Of a DNA stretch of 64,000 nucleotides, positions 1 to 9,171 are shown piece by piece (the first letter of the stretch is position 1; every line of letters begins with the position of its first letter). The notes below the pieces were generated by a model. That model was not told the DNA's origin. It saw only the letters and a program-made list of their open reading frames with translations, and made no database searches. Source of the stretch: Bog-473 sp963753115 (lineage in GTDB: Bacteria > Actinomycetota > Acidimicrobiia > Acidimicrobiales > RAAP-2); NCBI GenBank assembly GCA_963753115.1, contig CAVWBB010000002.1, forward strand, positions 62,001 to 126,000. Reading direction: 5' to 3'. The position numbers and the translations under genes were made by a program.

Positions 1-24
1 CATCCTGGCCGGCCACCCACCGCC

Positions 25-627
25 ATGATGCTGCCGGGCCTCGACGCCGCGACGGCGCCCCCCGCCGATCCCGGGCGGCGGGGCAACGCGGCGGCGACGC
101 CGGTGCTGCTGCACGATCTGCCGCCCCGTGCCGTGGACCTCACGGTCCCGCAACGCGAGGCACTGGGGCTCTGGCTGCGTCCCGGCTGGCCCGCGGACGC
201 CAAGGACCGCTATGCCGCGCTGTCGGGCGCCGTGGCGCGGGCGTCGGCCCGCCGCTGGGAGGCCGCCATGGAGGATCGTGGAGGGACAGGCGAAGGCATG
301 GTCTGGCGCCTCCTGCGCATCGGCAGTGCGCCGTACTTCGTGTTGGGCTCCTCGGCGGACCGCTCCCTGCGGCTCCGGATCGCCACGTCGTGGGACTGGC
401 GTCAGCAGTTCCAGTTGCTCTCCGTCTCGATGGAGGGCCAGCAGGGCGGGCAGCCCCGGGTGGGCTGGGAGGCCATCGTGCGCGACCGGGTCTCCCGTGA
501 GGTGCACCCGGTGGCGGGACACATCGAGGTGCGCTGGAGCCACGGCCGTTTCGGAGGGCTGCCCGAGGCCAAGGGCTACCTCGACACACCACACCACCTC
601 GTCCCGGGGTACTTCTCCCTCCGATGA
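25..627 (+). CDS. Hypothetical protein, possibly 5'-truncated by window edge
   Basis: The protein is 200 residues if it begins at the ATG at 25, but the frame stays open to base 1, so it may start outside the window. I do not recognise the family. It is rich in Arg, Gly and Trp, with no signal peptide or membrane segment. The middle (about residues 90-140) is the best-ordered part, with alternating hydrophobic residues around IGSAPYFVLG and SWDWRQQFQLL that suggest beta strands. Its stop overlaps the next gene's start as ATGA, so the two are probably co-transcribed. Function unknown. Confidence 0.55.
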   Translation: MMLPGLDAATAPPADPGRRGNAAATPVLLHDLPPRAVDLTVPQREALGLWLRPGWPADAKDRYAALSGAVARASARRWEAAMEDRGGTGEGMVWRLLRIGSAPYFVLGSSADRSLRLRIATSWDWRQQFQLLSVSMEGQQGGQPRVGWEAIVRDRVSREVHPVAGHIEVRWSHGRFGGLPEAKGYLDTPHHLVPGYFSLR

Positions 628-1208
628 GCTTCAACCCTGGGTCCTTCGCTCCCCCGCTGCGCGTCCCCGACCTCACCTGCGCGCCGGTCGTGCTCCGGCC
701 CTACGTGGTCTCCGACCTCTCGCTGGTCCGCCTGGCCGCGGCCGATGCGCTCATCCCCTCCATCTCGTCGGTGCCGAGGACCTACACGCAGGACTCGGGC
801 CTGGCCTTCATCGCACGCCAGCACGCGCGCGCGGCCGAGGGCGACGGCTTCTCCTTCGTGATCGCAACGGAAGACGACCCGGAGTCCGGCGTCGGGTCCA
901 TCGGGCTGTGGCTGCAGGAGATCGACAGCGGGCGCGCCTCCATCGGGTACTGGCTCGTCCCCGGCGCCCGCGGCAAGCGCCTGGCCGCGCGTGCACTGCG
1001 CGCCGTCGTCTCGTTCGCCTTCGGCACACTTGAGATTCCGCGCCTGCACCTCTTCGTGGAGCCCTGGAACGTGGCGTCGGCCCGGACGGCCGAGGCCGCC
1101 GGGTTCCGCCGCGAGGCGACGCTGCGGGGTTGGGAGCGCATCGACGGGGTGCAGCGCGATGCGGACTGCTTCGCGCTCCTGCACGCCGAGTGGGCCGAGC
1201 CGGGCTGA
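624..1208 (+). CDS. GNAT-family N-acetyltransferase (RimJ/RimL type)
   Basis: This 194-residue protein is predicted to transfer acetyl from acetyl-CoA to an amine, possibly a protein N-terminus or small molecule. It shows the RimJ/RimL layout: LRPYVVSDL near the N-terminus, a central SIGYWLVPGARGKRLAARAL stretch that forms the acetyl-CoA pyrophosphate loop (the canonical RGxG/A is RGKRLA here), and the C-terminal NVASARTAEAAGFRREATLRG helix typical of the family. Start ATG 624 overlaps the upstream stop by 4 nt, which supports translational coupling. The substrate cannot be told from sequence. Confidence 0.85.
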   Translation: MSFNPGSFAPPLRVPDLTCAPVVLRPYVVSDLSLVRLAAADALIPSISSVPRTYTQDSGLAFIARQHARAAEGDGFSFVIATEDDPESGVGSIGLWLQEIDSGRASIGYWLVPGARGKRLAARALRAVVSFAFGTLEIPRLHLFVEPWNVASARTAEAAGFRREATLRGWERIDGVQRDADCFALLHAEWAEPG

Positions 1209-1245
1209 CGGGGCATCCCCTCGCACCCTCTGCGAGACTGCCCGG

Positions 1246-1647
1246 GTGTTCAGGCGCGATCACCAGGACGAGGCGATCGCCCAACGGATCGACCATCTCA
1301 TGGCAGCCGTCTTTGTGCCCGACGACGGCGAGCGCCTGGAGGCATTGACCCGGCACGTGGCGCCAGACTTCGTCTACGTCGGCCCGGATGCCGTGTTCGA
1401 AGGCGCCCAAGGGCCTCAGCGATGCATTCACCAGGTATCGCAACGAAGGCTGGTGGCAGACCGGCCTCGGCGCACGAGCCCGGTCGACCTCCACCACGGC
1501 TACTTCCGCTACACCTGGGAACGGGTGGAGCGTGGTGCGACCGTCATGGAGGGCTGGAGCTTCGGCTGCCTGGACGACACCGGCGCCATCTGCCGAGTGG
1601 TGGCGTTCGAGGGATTGGTGCCCGGGCAGCTCGACGGCCGATCATGA
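1246..1647 (+). CDS. SnoaL/NTF2-like protein with an internal compensated frame change
   Basis: A GTG start at 1246 gives a protein of about 133 residues resembling nuclear-transport-factor-2/SnoaL-like proteins: an N-terminal helix (DEAIAQRIDHLMAAVF), then FVYVGPDAVFEG, and a C-terminal half with HHGYFRYTWERV and MEGWSFGCLDD. Between about 1405 and 1475 this frame becomes Arg/Gln-rich and unlike the family, while the +1 frame reads GLSDAFTRYRNEGWWQTGL, which does fit. Two opposite one-base indels would explain this. The open frame survives because they cancel. The fold is commonly a small-molecule binding or isomerase scaffold; its function here is unknown. An enoyl-CoA hydratase follows 28 nt downstream. 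Confidence 0.6.
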   Translation: MFRRDHQDEAIAQRIDHLMAAVFVPDDGERLEALTRHVAPDFVYVGPDAVFEGAQGPQRCIHQVSQRRLVADRPRRTSPVDLHHGYFRYTWERVERGATVMEGWSFGCLDDTGAICRVVAFEGLVPGQLDGRS

Positions 1648-1675
1648 GGGCTCGGGACAAGGGGAGGGAACGCTG

Positions 1676-2473
1676 ATGCTGGTGCTCGTCGAGGTCGACG
1701 ACCGGGTGGCCACGGTCACCTTGAACCGCCCGGAGGCTCGCAATGCGATCTCGGCCGAGCTGCACGGGCAGCTGGACGAGGCCATCACCAGCCTCGACGG
1801 GCGTGACGACGTGGGGTGCATGGTGCTCACGGGAGCAGACCCGGCCTTCTGCGCCGGCATGGATCTCAAGTCGCTGGCGACCGAGCTGCGCGCCGTGCAG
1901 AAGGAGCGGCAGCGGGGCCCGGCGCGGCGCTCCGGGATGATCCCGCCGCACGACACGCCGCTCATCGGCGCCATCAACGGCCCGACGGTGACCGGCGGGC
2001 TCGAGCTGGCCATGTGCTGCGATTTCCTGATCGCCTCGGAGCGCGCCCGCTTCGCCGACACCCATGCCAGGGTCGGCGTGATGCCCGGGGGCGGCATGAC
2101 CATACGGCTGCCTCAGCTCGTCGGCCTCGACCGCGCCCGCCGAATGAGCCTGACGGGTGACTACATCGACGCGGAGACCGCACGCGACTGGGGGCTCGTC
2201 GTCGAGGTCGTCCCCCACGAGTCGCTGTTGGCACGGGCCCGGGAGGTGGCGGCGACGATCGCGTCCATCCCGGGCGAGTATCTGAGCGAACTGCGACGCG
2301 GGTACGACCGCATCGGCGCGCTCAGCGGCGCCGAGGCATTCGCGGCCGAAGCCAGCTGGTCACGGGCATGGATGGCGGAGCGCTTCGATCAATCGCGGCT
2401 GTCCACCGAGCGCGAGAAGATCGTCGCTCGGGGCCGGGAGCAGACGACGGGACTCGACGGCACGCCGGCGTGA
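1676..2473 (+). CDS. Enoyl-CoA hydratase/isomerase family protein
   Basis: A 265-residue crotonase-fold protein predicted to hydrate or isomerise a 2-enoyl-CoA. Family marks are VATVTLNRPEARNAIS at the start, the oxyanion-hole segment DPAFCAGMDLKSL, and the second glycine turn GAINGPTVTGGLELAMCCDFLIAS. The usual catalytic glutamates are not both present (THARVGVMPGGG in place of the E-bearing motif), so it may act as an isomerase or on an unusual substrate. ATG 1676 is chosen because a GGGAGG Shine-Dalgarno lies just upstream. Its TGA overlaps the GTG start of the LLM oxidoreductase (GTGA), indicating an operon. Confidence 0.85.
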   Translation: MLVLVEVDDRVATVTLNRPEARNAISAELHGQLDEAITSLDGRDDVGCMVLTGADPAFCAGMDLKSLATELRAVQKERQRGPARRSGMIPPHDTPLIGAINGPTVTGGLELAMCCDFLIASERARFADTHARVGVMPGGGMTIRLPQLVGLDRARRMSLTGDYIDAETARDWGLVVEVVPHESLLARAREVAATIASIPGEYLSELRRGYDRIGALSGAEAFAAEASWSRAWMAERFDQSRLSTEREKIVARGREQTTGLDGTPA

Positions 2474-3504
2474 GGGTCTACGCGGGCATGGACCCGCGCC
2501 TCAGCCTGCCCGAGGCGATCGCTCACGCGCAGCGGGTGGAGCGCCTCGGCTACGACGGGCTCCACGTGGCCGAGACCGTGCACGACTCCATGGCCGTGGC
2601 GCTCCTGGCCGCCGAGCACACCGAGCGGATCGTCATCCGCACCAGCGTCACGCTCGCCTTCGCCCGCAGCCCGACGCTCCTCGCCTACGCGGCCTGGGAC
2701 ATCGCCAAGCTGAGCGGCGGGCGATTCGAGCTCGGTCTCGGCACGCAGGTGCGCCAGAACATGGAGGACCGCTACGCGGTGCCCTTCGGCGACGACCCGG
2801 TTGGCCGGCTCGGCGATTACGTCGGTGCGGTGCGCGCGGCCTTCTCGTCATTCGCCTCGGGTGCGGCACCTCACTACGAGAGCGCGCACTACCGCGTGAC
2901 ACGGATGCAGCCCTACTTCAATCCCGGGCCGGACGACGTGACGCAGGCACCGCCGATCTACCTCGGCGGGGTGCAGCGCAAGGCCTGCGCGCTGGCCGGC
3001 GCCGTGGCCGATGGCTTCGTCAGCCACCCCACCAACTCGAATCCGCGGTATCTGCGCGAAACCTGCCTCCCCGCACTGGCCGAGGGCGCACGCACGGCAG
3101 GGCGGGACCTCGCCGAAAAGGGGTTCGAGGTCGTGATCGGCACATCCGTCATCACCGGGGCGACGCACGACGCCGTGCTGGCCGAGCGAGAGCGCCAGCG
3201 CCGCCTGCTCGCCTTCTTGTACTCGACGCCGGCCTACGCCCCGACGTTGGAGCTCTACGGCTGGACCGAGGTCGGACCTCGCCTCCGCGACCTGATCCGC
3301 CACGACCGCTGGGACGACCTGGGCGGCGTGCTCTCCGACGAGGTGCTCGACACCTTGGTCCCCTGTGGCACCTTCGACGAGCTCCCCGCGCTCCTGGGCG
3401 AGCGCTTCGCTGGCCTGGGCCAGGGTCTCGTGGTGTCGCCACCGCCCGGCGGGGCGGACGACGAGGCCTTCGCCGCCGTGGTGGCCTCGATTCAGGCCTC
3501 CTGA
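2470..3504 (+). CDS. LLM-class F420-dependent oxidoreductase
   Basis: A 344-residue bacterial-luciferase-like TIM barrel, expected to use coenzyme F420 (or reduced flavin) for hydride transfer on an unidentified substrate. Visible family features are the N-terminal barrel strand VYAGMDP, the helix EAIAHAQRVERLGYDGLHVAETVHD, the ELGLGTQV strand end, and PPIYLGGVQRKACALAGAVADGFVSHP near the middle. GTG 2470 overlaps the preceding stop codon by four bases, so it is translationally coupled to the enoyl-CoA hydratase and likely acts in the same acyl or lipid pathway. The gene is convergent with the aldo/keto reductase downstream, ending 11 nt before it. Confidence 0.85.
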   Translation: MRVYAGMDPRLSLPEAIAHAQRVERLGYDGLHVAETVHDSMAVALLAAEHTERIVIRTSVTLAFARSPTLLAYAAWDIAKLSGGRFELGLGTQVRQNMEDRYAVPFGDDPVGRLGDYVGAVRAAFSSFASGAAPHYESAHYRVTRMQPYFNPGPDDVTQAPPIYLGGVQRKACALAGAVADGFVSHPTNSNPRYLRETCLPALAEGARTAGRDLAEKGFEVVIGTSVITGATHDAVLAERERQRRLLAFLYSTPAYAPTLELYGWTEVGPRLRDLIRHDRWDDLGGVLSDEVLDTLVPCGTFDELPALLGERFAGLGQGLVVSPPPGGADDEAFAAVVASIQAS

Positions 3505-3515
3505 GAACCTCCCCT

Positions 3516-4415
3516 TCAGCGTGGCATCGGGAAGATGAGGTCCTCGGCCGCCATGGCGTCGACCGCGGCGCGGCGCTCGTCGAAGCTCATGGGGACGGCG
3601 CGCTCGGCGGAAGCGAGCACCCGCGGCAGGAGCGCGATGTCCCCCGGGGTGCAGAAGGCGTGCACTCCCGGCGTGGAGAGGGCGAAGTGGATGCCGCGAT
3701 CGAGCTCGGCGTCGCTGGCCTGCGGCTCGTACCACGAGTCGGCCCAACGGGCCGCCGTGGCGGGGCTCCCGGCGATCGCGTCACCGAGTGGACGGCCGTC
3801 GGCCCACGGCCGGCGCGCCGCGGCCTTGATCACCATGACCCCGACGTCGCGCTCTGCACAGAGAGCCAGGAGCTCCTCCGCGGGCTCGCGGTACTCGGCG
3901 CGAGACCAGAGCGCCGGGTAGACCGGGAACATCACGGTGTCGAGATCGAAGCGTCGGAGCGCTTCGAGGTGGGCCAGGGGCACCTCCATGTCGTGTCCCG
4001 TGATCCCGGCGAAACGGGTGTGACCGGCATCGCGCAACGCCAGGATGCGCTCCAGGGCAGGCGAGCGCCTGTCGAGCTCCGCCAGGGAGGTGACCGCGTG
4101 GGCCTGGTAGAGGTCGAGCACCTCGGCATTCAGCAGTCGGCGGGTCGTGTCGAACTGTTCGGTGACGCCGTCGGGGTTGGCACGCAGCGTCTTTCCCGCG
4201 ATGAACAATTCGTCGCGGTGCGCGGCCAGGTGAGGACCCACCACCGACTCGGCCGCGCCGTACTGTGGCGCGATGTCGAGGTGGTTCACGCCGCGGTCGA
4301 GGGCGACCTGCAGCCATTGCCCTGCTTCCTCGACGGTGGCCGCCCAGCAGGCGGCACCGCCCAGCACGGCCACGCTGCTCTCATGGCCGGTCCGTCCGAG
4401 CCTGCGCCGTTCCAT
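3516..4415 (-). CDS. Aldo/keto reductase
   Basis: A 299-residue NADPH-dependent oxidoreductase of the (beta/alpha)8 aldo/keto reductase superfamily. It starts MERRRLGRTGHESSVAVLGGAA, typical of the AKR bacterial branch; GVNHLDIAPQYG carries the catalytic Asp and Tyr; IAGKT supplies the Lys; the fourth residue lies near DLYQAHAV, where His replaces the usual xxxHxxD pattern. No 4Fe-4S ferredoxin domain is seen at the C-terminus. ATG 4415 lies 10 nt after the stop of the VOC gene, so the two form a minus-strand operon. Substrate unknown. Confidence 0.85.
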   Translation of the reverse strand: MERRRLGRTGHESSVAVLGGAACWAATVEEAGQWLQVALDRGVNHLDIAPQYGAAESVVGPHLAAHRDELFIAGKTLRANPDGVTEQFDTTRRLLNAEVLDLYQAHAVTSLAELDRRSPALERILALRDAGHTRFAGITGHDMEVPLAHLEALRRFDLDTVMFPVYPALWSRAEYREPAEELLALCAERDVGVMVIKAAARRPWADGRPLGDAIAGSPATAARWADSWYEPQASDAELDRGIHFALSTPGVHAFCTPGDIALLPRVLASAERAVPMSFDERRAAVDAMAAEDLIFPMPR

Positions 4416-4425
4416 CTCCGACGCG

Positions 4426-5196
4426 CTATCCCTTGAGCTGCAGCACGTTGAACACGGCGCCGACGTTGTCAGCCAGGACAGCGAAGCGACCGGGCTCGAT
4501 GTCGGTCGGCCCCATGAACAACGTGGCACCGAGCTCCTGCGCCTTTGCCACCGTGGCATCAGTGTCGGCCACGGCGAAGTACACACCCCATGACGGCGGC
4601 ATGTCCGCCGGCATGTCGGCGGACTTCTCGAGCATGCCTCCGACGGACTTCCCGGAGAGCTGCCATTCCGTGTACGCCGGTGGCCCTCCCGGAGGACCCT
4701 GCTCTGCGGCACCCCAGCCGAACACGGCACCGTAGAAGGCCTTCGACGCGTCGAGATCCGTCGTGATCAATTCGCTCCAGCAGTAGGTGCCCGGCTCGTT
4801 GGCGAGCTGCGCCCCGATGTGCTCTTTCGGTTGCCAGAGCCCGATGACCGCGCCCACCGGGTCGGCGAAGACCGCCATCCTGCCGGCGTCCATGACGTCC
4901 ATCGGGGGGACGAACACGGTCCCGCCGTTGGCGGCGACCTTGGCCACGGTGCCGTCGGCATCGTCCACGTTGACGTAGGTCATCCAGACCGCCGGCATGG
5001 CAGGGTTCATCACGGGCCCGAGGCCGGCCACCGTCTTCCCTCCCAGGTCACAGACCGAATAACCCCCGGCCTCCGGCGGGCCCTCAGGGCAGTCCCAGCC
5101 AAAGAGAGCACCGTAGAACTCCCGCGACTTCGCCAGGTCCGGGCTGCCCAGGTCCACCCAGGAGGGGACTCCGTCCTCGTAACGTTCGAACTCCAT
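4426..5196 (-). CDS. Two-domain VOC (glyoxalase/bleomycin-resistance) family protein
   Basis: A 256-residue protein built of two vicinal-oxygen-chelate modules in tandem. The first runs from PSWVDLGSPDLAKSREFYGALFGWD to DPVGAVIGLWQPKEH, the second from CWSELITTDLDASKAFYGAVFGW to DNVGAVFNVLQLKG. VOC proteins include glyoxalases, extradiol dioxygenases and drug-binding proteins. The metal-ligand pattern here is incomplete, as in the common actinobacterial two-module proteins of unknown substrate. ATG 5196 is preceded by a GAGAAGG ribosome site. It is first in an operon with the aldo/keto reductase and is transcribed away from the repeat-protein gene at 5311. Confidence 0.85.
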   Translation of the reverse strand: MEFERYEDGVPSWVDLGSPDLAKSREFYGALFGWDCPEGPPEAGGYSVCDLGGKTVAGLGPVMNPAMPAVWMTYVNVDDADGTVAKVAANGGTVFVPPMDVMDAGRMAVFADPVGAVIGLWQPKEHIGAQLANEPGTYCWSELITTDLDASKAFYGAVFGWGAAEQGPPGGPPAYTEWQLSGKSVGGMLEKSADMPADMPPSWGVYFAVADTDATVAKAQELGATLFMGPTDIEPGRFAVLADNVGAVFNVLQLKG

Positions 5197-5310
5197 GGTG
5201 CCTTCTCCTCGTCCGTCCACCCCAACAGATCGACGGTACCCGATCGATGTCTCACCCGCACTGGCCGGGGATGAGAAGATCACTGAAATGTCACAGAGCT
5301 TGCGGGCCAC

Positions 5311-5784
5311 ATGAGCCCGAACCCGATCGGCAGCAAGGTTGAGCAGCTCGCTCAGTCCCTCGCCGAGCACATCGTGCCGCTGATCGTGGACGCCATCGAC
5401 ATCGACTCGATCCTGGACAAGGTCGACGTGGAGAAGATCATTGAACGCGTCGACGTCGAGAAGATCATTGAGCGGGTGGACGTCCAGCAGATCATCGATC
5501 GGGTGGACGTGCAGCAGATCATCGAGCGGGTCGACATCAACGCCATCGTCAACAAGATCGACATCGATTCGCTCGTGGAGCAGACCGAGCTGGGCTCCAT
5601 CATCGCCCGGTCGACCACCGGCATCTTGACCGAGGTCCTCGACGTCATCAGGGCACAAGGGGTCGGGTTGGACGACTTCGTGTTGCGCTGGGGCAACCGG
5701 CTGGTCGGACGCGGGAAGAAAGCAGCGAGCTGGCCGAAGGGGCCTCCGCTCCTCGTCGCACCGAAGGCGATTGCGACGCCATGA
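5311..5784 (+). CDS. Nonapeptide-repeat protein coupled to RDD membrane protein
   Basis: A 157-residue protein whose residues 29-91 consist of seven nine-residue repeats with consensus (V/I)D(V/I)xxI(I/V)(E/D)(R/K). The hydrophobic residues at fixed spacing suggest a regular helical or solenoid rod with an acidic/basic face. The last third (GILTEVLDVIRAQGVGLDDFVLRW, then a basic GRGKK segment and a proline-rich tail) is not repetitive. No signal peptide or membrane helix. Its stop overlaps the start of the RDD protein (ATGA). My recollection is that similar VDV repeats occur N-terminal to RDD domains in other actinobacteria, so here one architecture may be split over two genes. Function unknown. 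Confidence 0.75.
   Translation: MSPNPIGSKVEQLAQSLAEHIVPLIVDAIDIDSILDKVDVEKIIERVDVEKIIERVDVQQIIDRVDVQQIIERVDINAIVNKIDIDSLVEQTELGSIIARSTTGILTEVLDVIRAQGVGLDDFVLRWGNRLVGRGKKAASWPKGPPLLVAPKAIATP
5395..5583 (+). repeat. 27-bp coding tandem repeat, seven units
   Basis: Seven consecutive 27-bp units encode the nonapeptide array. Units 2-5 (5422-5529) are the most alike, differing mostly at third codon positions, while units 1, 6 and 7 diverge more. The array stays in frame and has no unique spacers, so it is a protein repeat and not a CRISPR. Confidence 0.9.
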
Positions 5785-6338
5785 CCACGGTGCCCGTGCC
5801 GTCGGCCGCGCTCACCGTCGGACGCCAGGGGAATTACGCCGGCGCGGTCAGCCGGCTCGCTGCGTTCGCCGCCGACGTCGGTGCGTCTTGGGGCATCTAC
5901 ACCCTCGGTGTGGCGCTGCTCAACGCCGCAGTCAAGCTCATCACCGGGCATTCGTTCACGCTGGCCAACCACCGGCTGGTTGCCTTCATCGTGCTGACGG
6001 CCTGGGAATTCCTCTACTACACCTACCAGTGGGCGGTGAGCGGAAAGACCCTCGGCATGGCCATCCTCGGGCTGCAGGTCGTCACGACCCAGGGCGGGCC
6101 TATCAGCGGGCGTCAGGCCGTCTTTCGGACACTGGGTCTGGCGTTCACCTTGTTCATCACGTTGGGCATCGGGTTCATCGGCATTGTGTTTCAGCATGAG
6201 CGGCGCGCCCTCAACGACTACTTCGCGGGCACCGCCGTGGTCTACGACTGGGATGCCCGGGCGGCCCGCCTCCGCTGGATCGCCCGCAAGGAAGTGACCC
6301 AGACCGGCGCCACTCCGGCCAAGGGGAGCAGCGTCTAA
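5781..6338 (+). CDS. RDD-family integral membrane protein
   Basis: A 185-residue inner-membrane protein with an RDD domain. It has three hydrophobic segments (about residues 38-58, 66-84 with FLYYTYQWAVSGKTLGMAILGLQVV, and 117-140 with AFTLFITLGIGFIGIVF), then the characteristic acidic/basic segment HERRALNDYFAGTAVVYDWD. RDD proteins have been linked to ion exchange and osmotic stress, but most are uncharacterised. ATG 5781 overlaps the repeat-protein stop by 4 nt, so the pair is translationally coupled and may form one complex. A GC hairpin follows just after the stop. Confidence 0.85.
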   Translation: MTTVPVPSAALTVGRQGNYAGAVSRLAAFAADVGASWGIYTLGVALLNAAVKLITGHSFTLANHRLVAFIVLTAWEFLYYTYQWAVSGKTLGMAILGLQVVTTQGGPISGRQAVFRTLGLAFTLFITLGIGFIGIVFQHERRALNDYFAGTAVVYDWDARAARLRWIARKEVTQTGATPAKGSSV

Positions 6339-6340
6339 CA

Positions 6341-6361
6341 CCAGGCCTCTGCTCGGCCTGG
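6341..6361 (+). terminator. GC-rich hairpin after the RDD gene
   Basis: A perfect 7-bp inverted repeat (CCAGGCC / GGCCTGG) with a 7-nt loop begins 3 nt after the RDD stop codon. There is no clear U tract, as is common for actinobacterial terminators. Confidence 0.5.
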
Positions 6362-6412
6362 GCCGGCACTGACACGGTCATCATCCTCTGACGCCGGCTC
6401 CGGCACTCTACG

Positions 6413-7225
6413 ATGCCGCGCATGTCCTTCACAGAGATCAGCCGGCCCCACCCCCAGGTCGCGGTCGTCACCCTCAATCGCCCGGAGCGCATGAACGCCA
6501 TGGCCTTCGACGTCATGATCCCGTTTCGCGACGCGCTGCGCGACGTCGGCAGCGACAACGACGTCCGGGTCGTCGTCATCACGGGCGCCGGCCGTGGGTT
6601 CTGCTCGGGGGCGGACCACGAGAACCCTGGCGCCATGCCGAACATGGACGGACTGACGTTGCCCACCATTGCGCTCCGCTCCATGGAGCTCCTCGACGAC
6701 GTCATCGCCACGATCCGTCGGCTGCACCAGCCGGTCATCGCCGCCGTGAACGGCGCGGCCATCGGCGGGGGCTTCTGCCTGGCTTTGGCAGCCGACATCC
6801 GAATCGCCTCGAACGAGGCCTACTTCCGGGCTGCGGGCATCAACAACGGGCTCACGGCCGCCGAACTCGGACTGAGCTTCCTGCTGCCGCGGTCGGTGGG
6901 ACAGTCCCGGGCAGCCGAGATCATGCTGACGGGTCGAGACGTCGATGCCGACGAGGCCGATCGGATCGGGCTCGTGTCCCGGGTGGTGACGCCGGAAGAA
7001 CTGCTACCGGCCTGCTTCGCGCTGGCCGACCGTATCAACGGCTGGGGTCGGGCCGGGGTCGAGCTGACCAAACGACAGCTCTGGAACAGCCTCGATGCCA
7101 GCAGCCTGCAGTCCCACATGGACGCCGAGGGCACTGCGCAGCTCTTCGTCCGTATCACCACACGCAACTTCGAGGAGTCGGTGGCAGCCCGCAAGGAAGG
7201 GCGCACCCCTGACTTCAAGGACTGA
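6413..7225 (+). CDS. Enoyl-CoA hydratase
   Basis: A 270-residue crotonase-family enzyme of fatty-acid or related acyl-CoA breakdown. VAVVTLNRPERMNAMAFDVM opens the fold, GAGRGFCSGADHENPG gives the oxyanion hole, and VNGAAIGGGFCLALAADIRIAS the second glycine-rich turn. NNGLTAAELGLSFLLPRSVG carries one of the two usual catalytic glutamates (AELG). ATG 6413 is taken as the start; ATG 6422 (MSFTEI) is an equally good alternative, and neither has a strong ribosome site. It is monocistronic and converges on the truncated haemoglobin gene 14 nt downstream. Confidence 0.88.
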   Translation: MPRMSFTEISRPHPQVAVVTLNRPERMNAMAFDVMIPFRDALRDVGSDNDVRVVVITGAGRGFCSGADHENPGAMPNMDGLTLPTIALRSMELLDDVIATIRRLHQPVIAAVNGAAIGGGFCLALAADIRIASNEAYFRAAGINNGLTAAELGLSFLLPRSVGQSRAAEIMLTGRDVDADEADRIGLVSRVVTPEELLPACFALADRINGWGRAGVELTKRQLWNSLDASSLQSHMDAEGTAQLFVRITTRNFEESVAARKEGRTPDFKD

Positions 7226-7239
7226 CGACACCCAGGCAA

Positions 7240-7620
7240 TCAGGGGGCGTTGACGAGCGAGCTGGCAGCCATCTCGAGGTAGGACCTGAGCTCGAGCGTG
7301 TCCGCCGCCGAGATTCGCGAGGCCGTCTGGAGCTCGAGCAGCGCGCCGACCATGTGACGCAACCAGGCATCGCGCTCCGCCGGGCCGATGACGAAGGGCA
7401 CATGGCGCATGCGCAGGCGCGGGTGCCCGCGCTCTTCGCCGTACGTCCCCGGGCCTCCCCAGTACTGCATCAGGAACAGCGCCAAGTGGCGCGAGGACTC
7501 CGCCAGGTCGTCGGGATAGAGCGGCCGCAGCAGGGGGTCACCGGCCACGCCCAGATAGAAGCGATCGACTAGGTCGACAAAGAACCGCTCCCCGCCCACC
7601 CGCTCGTACAGTGTGTCCAC
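7240..7620 (-). CDS. glbO: Group II truncated haemoglobin (GlbO type)
   Basis: A 126-residue haem protein of the trHbO class, which binds O2 and is linked to respiration or redox defence in actinobacteria. Family signatures are TLYERVGGERFF, the B10 region DRFY, PLYPDDL, YWGGPGTYGEERGHPRLRMRHVPF with the proximal haem His in MRH, and the conserved Trp in ERDAWL. Length matches the family. It starts at GTG 7620 and lies 38 nt from the tRNA-Gly, on the opposite strand. No partner gene is adjacent. Confidence 0.92.
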   Translation of the reverse strand: MDTLYERVGGERFFVDLVDRFYLGVAGDPLLRPLYPDDLAESSRHLALFLMQYWGGPGTYGEERGHPRLRMRHVPFVIGPAERDAWLRHMVGALLELQTASRISAADTLELRSYLEMAASSLVNAP

Positions 7621-7658
7621 GGGGTGGAGAGTAGAGGCTTTAGACTGCTCCCCGATTC

Positions 7659-8770
<1,112 letters not shown>

Positions 8771-8822
8771 GCACTTATGAGATAGCCCGACAGCATGGTG
8801 TGGAACGCAATACCTCTTGCGC

Positions 8823-8850
8823 TTGACATTTATAACTACATAGGTAGAGT
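8823..8850 (+). promoter_or_regulatory. Promoter with overlapping palindrome before padR-type gene
   Basis: TTGACA (8823-8828), a 16-nt spacer and TAGAGT (8845-8850) form a good sigma-70-type promoter in an AT-rich patch. A small inverted repeat CTAC-ATAG-GTAG (8836-8847) overlaps the -10 and is a likely operator for the regulator itself. Transcription would begin at about 8857, the GTG start codon, implying a leaderless message. Confidence 0.65.
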
Positions 8851-8856
8851 TGGGTC

Positions 8857-9171
8857 GTGACCCGTTCACGGAGTCCGTCTCCGCAGGTGATCAGAGTCCT
8901 CCACGCACTGGCCGCTGATCCGGCGCAGTGGCGCTATGGCTATGACCTCGCTACAGAAGTTCACCTTAAATCTGGCTCGCTCTATCCGATCTTGATCCGG
9001 CTCGCCGACCGTGCACTGCTCGAAACGGCCTGGGAGCCAGGGCCACCCGGCCGACCGCCCAGACACCTGTATCGGCTGACCGCGACGGGACGGGAGTACG
9101 TGGCGGCGCTCGACACGGCCCGGGTCGAACGGTCGGTGCCCCGCCGACGCTTGGGCTTGAGCGGGGCATAG
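8857..9171 (+). CDS. PadR-family transcriptional regulator (short form)
   Basis: A 104-residue DNA-binding protein with the PadR winged-helix domain over almost its whole length: VIRVLHALAADPAQWRYGYDLATEVHLKSGSLYPILIRLADRALLE, then the wing RPPRHLYRLTATGREY. It lacks the long C-terminal dimerisation helix of larger PadR proteins. It starts at GTG 8857, matching the predicted transcription start, and its TAG overlaps the GTG of the membrane-protein gene. Paired PadR/membrane-protein modules are common in actinobacteria and usually autoregulated. Signal unknown. Confidence 0.85.
   Translation: MTRSRSPSPQVIRVLHALAADPAQWRYGYDLATEVHLKSGSLYPILIRLADRALLETAWEPGPPGRPPRHLYRLTATGREYVAALDTARVERSVPRRRLGLSGA

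Noticed and set aside
5395..5583. Possible CRISPR-like array of 27-bp repeats
   Set aside because: Units are contiguous with no spacers and stay in one protein frame with mostly synonymous differences; it is a coding repeat.
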